Position numbers and translations under genes: made by a program. From NCBI GenBank assembly GCA_003162555.1, contig PMNQ01000150.1, forward strand, positions 1 through 18,754: DNA of 18,754 nt, in the 5' to 3' direction. The notes under the pieces were generated by a model that was given only the letters and a program-made list of their open reading frames with translations, did not search any database and was not told the DNA's origin. Shown here piece after piece: positions 16,370 to 18,754 of this stretch. Within the stretch, counting starts at the first letter, position 1. Each line of letters begins with the position of its first letter. This DNA is from Gammaproteobacteria bacterium. Lineage in GTDB: Bacteria; Pseudomonadota; Gammaproteobacteria; Steroidobacterales; Steroidobacteraceae.

Positions 16370-16387
16370 TACGCATGTTTATGCACA
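16370..16387. promoter_or_regulatory. ARG box 2
   Basis: Core CGCATGTTTATGCA at 16372-16385 matches box 1 at 12 of 14 positions, with the right half-site identical. The start-to-start distance to box 1 is 21 bases, that is, two 18-bp boxes with a 3-bp gap, the classical spacing for binding of one ArgR hexamer. Confidence 0.68.
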
Positions 16388-16394
16388 TGCAGTC

Positions 16395-16847
16395 ATGCTG
16401 AACGACCATCACCTGCAGGAACGGCGCGACGCCATACTCGCGCTGCTCGGCAACGGCGTGGTGCGCCGGCAAGCCGAGCTGACGCAGCTGCTGCGCAAGC
16501 GCGGCTTCCCGGTGACGCAGTCATCCGTGAGCCGCGACTTGCGGGAACTCGGCGTGCTGAAAGCAAGCGGTCGGTACCTCGCGCCACCGGCCGAGACTGC
16601 GCATGCCCACGGGAGTTTTGGGGCGCTGGCGCAGTTCGTGCGCTCGGCGCGGCCGGCCGGCAGCTCGCTTACGGTGCTGCGTACCAGTACCGGCGCCGCG
16701 CAGAGTGTCGCCGTGGCGCTCGACAAGGCGGCCTGGCCCGAGGTCGTCGGCACGATCTCCGGCGACGACACCATATTCATCGCCACGCCGGACGGCCGGG
16801 CGCAGCAGCGTCTGCTCGCGCGCCTCCGCGACCACTTCGGGGTCTGA
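16395..16847 (+). CDS. argR: Arginine repressor ArgR
   Basis: This is a hexameric DNA-binding regulator that represses arginine synthesis genes when L-arginine is bound. The 150 residues match the two-domain family. The N-terminal winged helix includes [17 protein letters not shown] (41-57), whose Ser44 and Arg47 correspond to the DNA-contacting helix of E. coli ArgR. After a short linker the C-terminal domain holds [15 protein letters not shown] (96-110) and [15 protein letters not shown] (119-133), with the arginine-contacting Asp124-Asp125 pair. The ATG at 16395 is the first start that leaves the operators untranslated; no strong Shine-Dalgarno is visible. It lies 7 bases after ARG box 2, so negative autoregulation is expected. 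argG follows after four bases. Regulator and first enzyme being in one transcript differs from E. coli, where argR stands alone. Confidence 0.93.
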   Translation: MLNDHHLQERRDAILALLGNGVVRRQAELTQLLRKRGFPVTQSSVSRDLRELGVLKASGRYLAPPAETAHAHGSFGALAQFVRSARPAGSSLTVLRTSTGAAQSVAVALDKAAWPEVVGTISGDDTIFIATPDGRAQQRLLARLRDHFGV

Positions 16848-16851
16848 AACC

Positions 16852-18096
16852 ATGACGACTGCCGCGATCACGGGCGCCAAGCCCATCGTGCTGGCTTATT
16901 CCGGCGGCCTCGACACCTCATTCCTGGTGCCGTGGCTCGCCGAGCAGTACCAGCGCCCGATCATTACCGTAACCGTCGACACGGGCGGGATCGATGCCGC
17001 TGCAGCTGAGGCCCTGCGCGCACGGGCGCTGGCGCTCGGCGCCATCGAGCACCACCAGGTCGACGCGCGCGCCGATTACTACGAGCAGGTGCTGCGTTTC
17101 CTGGTCATCGGCAACGTGCGCCGCGGCCAGCTCTACCCGCTGTGCGTCGGCGCGGAACGCGTCATGCAGGCGCAGACCATCGCGCTGATGGCGCGCAAGC
17201 TCGGCACCAACTCGATTGCGCACGGCTGCACCGCCGCCGGCAACGATCAGGTGCGCTTCGAAGTGGCGCTGCGCACACTGGCGCCAGAGCTGGAGATCAT
17301 CGCTCCGGTTCGCGACCGCGCCTTCAAGCGCAGCGAGGAACTCGAGTACCTGCGCGCGCGCTCACTGCCGGTGCCGCCCTATGGCGCGGCCTATTCCACC
17401 AATCGCGGCCTGTGGGGCGTCACGATCGGCGGCACCGAGACGCTCACTTCAAAGGGCAGCATTCCCGAGAGCGCCTGGGTATTGTCGAAGGATGCCTTCG
17501 ATCGTCCCGCGTTGCCGCAACATCACACGCTGCGCTTCGAGCAGGGCCGTCCCGCCGCGCTCGACGGCAAGACGCTCTCGCCGGTTGAACTGATCGAAAG
17601 ACTCGAGGCACTTGCTGCGCCATTTGGTATTGGCCGCGGCATTCACCTCGGCGACACAATCATCGGCACCAAGGGCCGCGTGGCCTTCGAGGCGCCGGCC
17701 GCCGAGGTGCTGCTGACCGCGCACCGCGAGCTCGAAAAGCTCGTGCTGACTCCGCGCCAGCAGCGCATCAAGGAGACGCTCGCACTGTCGTACGGCGACT
17801 GGGTCCATGAGGGTCAGCTGCTTGATCCCGTGTGCCGCGATATCGAGGCGTTGTTCCTTGCATCGCAACAACGGGTAAGCGGCGACGTGCACCTGTTGTT
17901 CCGCCCGGGAAGCGTGTTCGTCGAAGGCGTGGAATCGCCCTACTCGCTGATGAGCGCCTCGAAGGGCGTGTACGGCGAATCCGCCGGCGAATGGACCAGT
18001 GCCAATGCGCTCGGCTTCTCGAAAATCGTCGCGCTGACCGGCATGTTTCATGTCCGCGCCGGCGAACTGGCCGCACAGGGAGCACCAAAGCCGTGA
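16852..18096 (+). CDS. argG: Argininosuccinate synthase
   Basis: The enzyme joins citrulline and aspartate with ATP to argininosuccinate, the penultimate step of arginine synthesis. The 414-residue product starts with IVLAYSGGLDTSFLVPWL, the N-type ATP pyrophosphatase loop (S17-GGLDTS23). HGCTAAGNDQVRFE is the citrulline/aspartate site. Later motifs are GRGIHLGDTIIGTKGR and the LLTAHRELE helix. The GRG...GDT-x-IG-x-KGR wording, in place of the enteric GRID...N-x-FVGMKSR, matches the divergent ArgG known from Xanthomonas and Bacteroidetes. The ATG at 16852 is four bases after the argR stop and directly behind it in the same transcript. The TGA at 18094-18096 overlaps the GTG of the next gene. 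Control by the upstream ARG boxes is inferred. Confidence 0.93.
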   Translation: MTTAAITGAKPIVLAYSGGLDTSFLVPWLAEQYQRPIITVTVDTGGIDAAAAEALRARALALGAIEHHQVDARADYYEQVLRFLVIGNVRRGQLYPLCVGAERVMQAQTIALMARKLGTNSIAHGCTAAGNDQVRFEVALRTLAPELEIIAPVRDRAFKRSEELEYLRARSLPVPPYGAAYSTNRGLWGVTIGGTETLTSKGSIPESAWVLSKDAFDRPALPQHHTLRFEQGRPAALDGKTLSPVELIERLEALAAPFGIGRGIHLGDTIIGTKGRVAFEAPAAEVLLTAHRELEKLVLTPRQQRIKETLALSYGDWVHEGQLLDPVCRDIEALFLASQQRVSGDVHLLFRPGSVFVEGVESPYSLMSASKGVYGESAGEWTSANALGFSKIVALTGMFHVRAGELAAQGAPKP

Positions 18097-18754
18097 AGAC
18101 CGTGGTCGTCGACAAGATCGCCTCGATCACCCAGGCCTGCACGCTCGGCCACGAGCTGCGCATCGCGGACGAGATCCCCGCCGAAGAAGGCGTGGTGATC
18201 GTGGCCGAGATCCTCAACAACAAATCCACGTACAACACGCTCGAACTCACCAGCGGCCGCATGGCCAAGGTCGCGCGCGGCGACATCGTGGTCGGCGCAC
18301 TCGGTCCGCGCAAGGCGCTGTTCGGCTACTCGGGCCACGTGCCCGAATCGCTCAAGCCCGGCGATGTGATCCAGATGCTGAACATCGGCGGCGTCATGGG
18401 CATCTGCGATTCGGCCACGCCGGACAAGGGCAAGCCCTTTGATTGCCGCGTGCTCGGCGTGGTGCTGCAGTTCCCGTACCTCGGCGAGCGCATCGGCGTG
18501 CCGGCGCGCGTCGGATTTCGCCGCCTCAATTACGAGGCCACGCTCGACGCGCGTGGCGTGCCGGTGGTCGCGCTGGCCGGCACCTGCATGGAAGCGGGCA
18601 AGACCGCCGCTGCTGCGGCGATCATCTCGCGCATGCGCCACCGTGGCCTCGTGGTCGACGCGTTCAAGGCCACCGGCGTGTCGCTGCGCCGCGATATCAT
18701 GGCCTTCGAAGATGCCGGCGCGCGCAAATCGATGATCTTCACGGATCTGGGCGT
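18093..18754 (+). CDS. P-loop protein coupled to argG, DUF1611/dethiobiotin-synthetase-like (3' end outside window)
   Basis: The frame runs open from the GTG at 18093 to the window end, giving 220 residues. The start overlaps the argG stop as GTGA, so translation is coupled. Residues 1-140 look like a beta-rich domain (IPAEEGVVIVAEI, RGDIVVGALGPRKALFGYSGHVP, LKPGDVIQMLNIGGVMG) that I do not recognise. From about 157 a nucleotide-binding fold begins: VVALAGTCMEAGKTAAAAAI with Walker A G163-T-C-M-E-A-G169-K170-T171. Its spacing is that of dethiobiotin synthetase (GTDT-x-VGKT). MRHRGLVVDAFKATGVSLRRD follows, which reads like the A-x-M-x-x-RG...ATG segment of DUF1611 proteins such as DgcN. Function unknown. 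Its place after argR-argG suggests a role linked to arginine or acetylated amino acids. Family assignment tentative. Confidence 0.6.
   Translation, partial: MKTVVVDKIASITQACTLGHELRIADEIPAEEGVVIVAEILNNKSTYNTLELTSGRMAKVARGDIVVGALGPRKALFGYSGHVPESLKPGDVIQMLNIGGVMGICDSATPDKGKPFDCRVLGVVLQFPYLGERIGVPARVGFRRLNYEATLDARGVPVVALAGTCMEAGKTAAAAAIISRMRHRGLVVDAFKATGVSLRRDIMAFEDAGARKSMIFTDLG

Noticed and set aside
1..18754. tRNA, rRNA, CRISPR arrays, insertion sequences or prophage genes
   Set aside because: No cloverleaf, no regularly spaced repeats, no transposase or integrase motifs and no terminal inverted repeats were seen. Intergenic gaps are all under about 110 bases.

Overview
The window is a GC-rich, densely coded bacterial chromosome segment. 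It has no RNA genes, CRISPR arrays or recognisable mobile elements. FlhC, a paired TamA/TamB, NudC and an ArgR with a classical tandem operator point to a motile, Gram-negative proteobacterium. A GC-rich, non-enteric gammaproteobacterium is my best guess, but the genus cannot be read from this sequence.

Left part (1-7155, plus strand): the 3' end of flhC (flagellar master regulator subunit) is followed by nudC (NAD(H)/NAD-cap pyrophosphatase). Then come tamA and tamB, the outer-membrane barrel and its periplasm-spanning partner, joined by a one-base TAATG overlap. tamB converges on a minus-strand block.

Middle part (7170-9908): a minus-strand trio reads GFA/CENP-V-type zinc protein, then GNAT acetyltransferase, then TMEM175-type channel. 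Divergent from it lies a small plus-strand gene that I read as a CheD-like protein whose catalytic cysteine is replaced by serine. It converges on ogt, a DNA alkyl-cysteine repair protein.

Catabolic block (9973-16287, minus strand): read in transcription order this is a glutathione S-transferase, a glutamine-synthetase-family ligase, an aldehyde dehydrogenase, an iron-type alcohol dehydrogenase, a class I glutamine amidotransferase and a TauE/SafE-type permease. The ligase, two dehydrogenases and amidotransferase are separated by 15 bp, a 4-bp GTGA overlap and 1 bp. Together they fit a complete gamma-glutamylation route for an amino alcohol: attach to glutamate, oxidise alcohol to aldehyde to acid, then release glutamate plus an amino acid. 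Ethanolamine to glycine is the simplest candidate. This is the most interesting system in the window.

Right part (16288-18754, plus strand): argR and argG follow an intergenic region with a sigma70-like promoter overlapped by two ARG-box-like palindromes exactly 21 bp apart, which suggests arginine autoregulation. argG is of the divergent GRG/GDT/KGR-signature kind and overlaps (GTGA) a P-loop protein cut by the window end. That protein carries a dethiobiotin-synthetase-like or DUF1611-like Walker A and may be an unrecognised member of the arginine operon.
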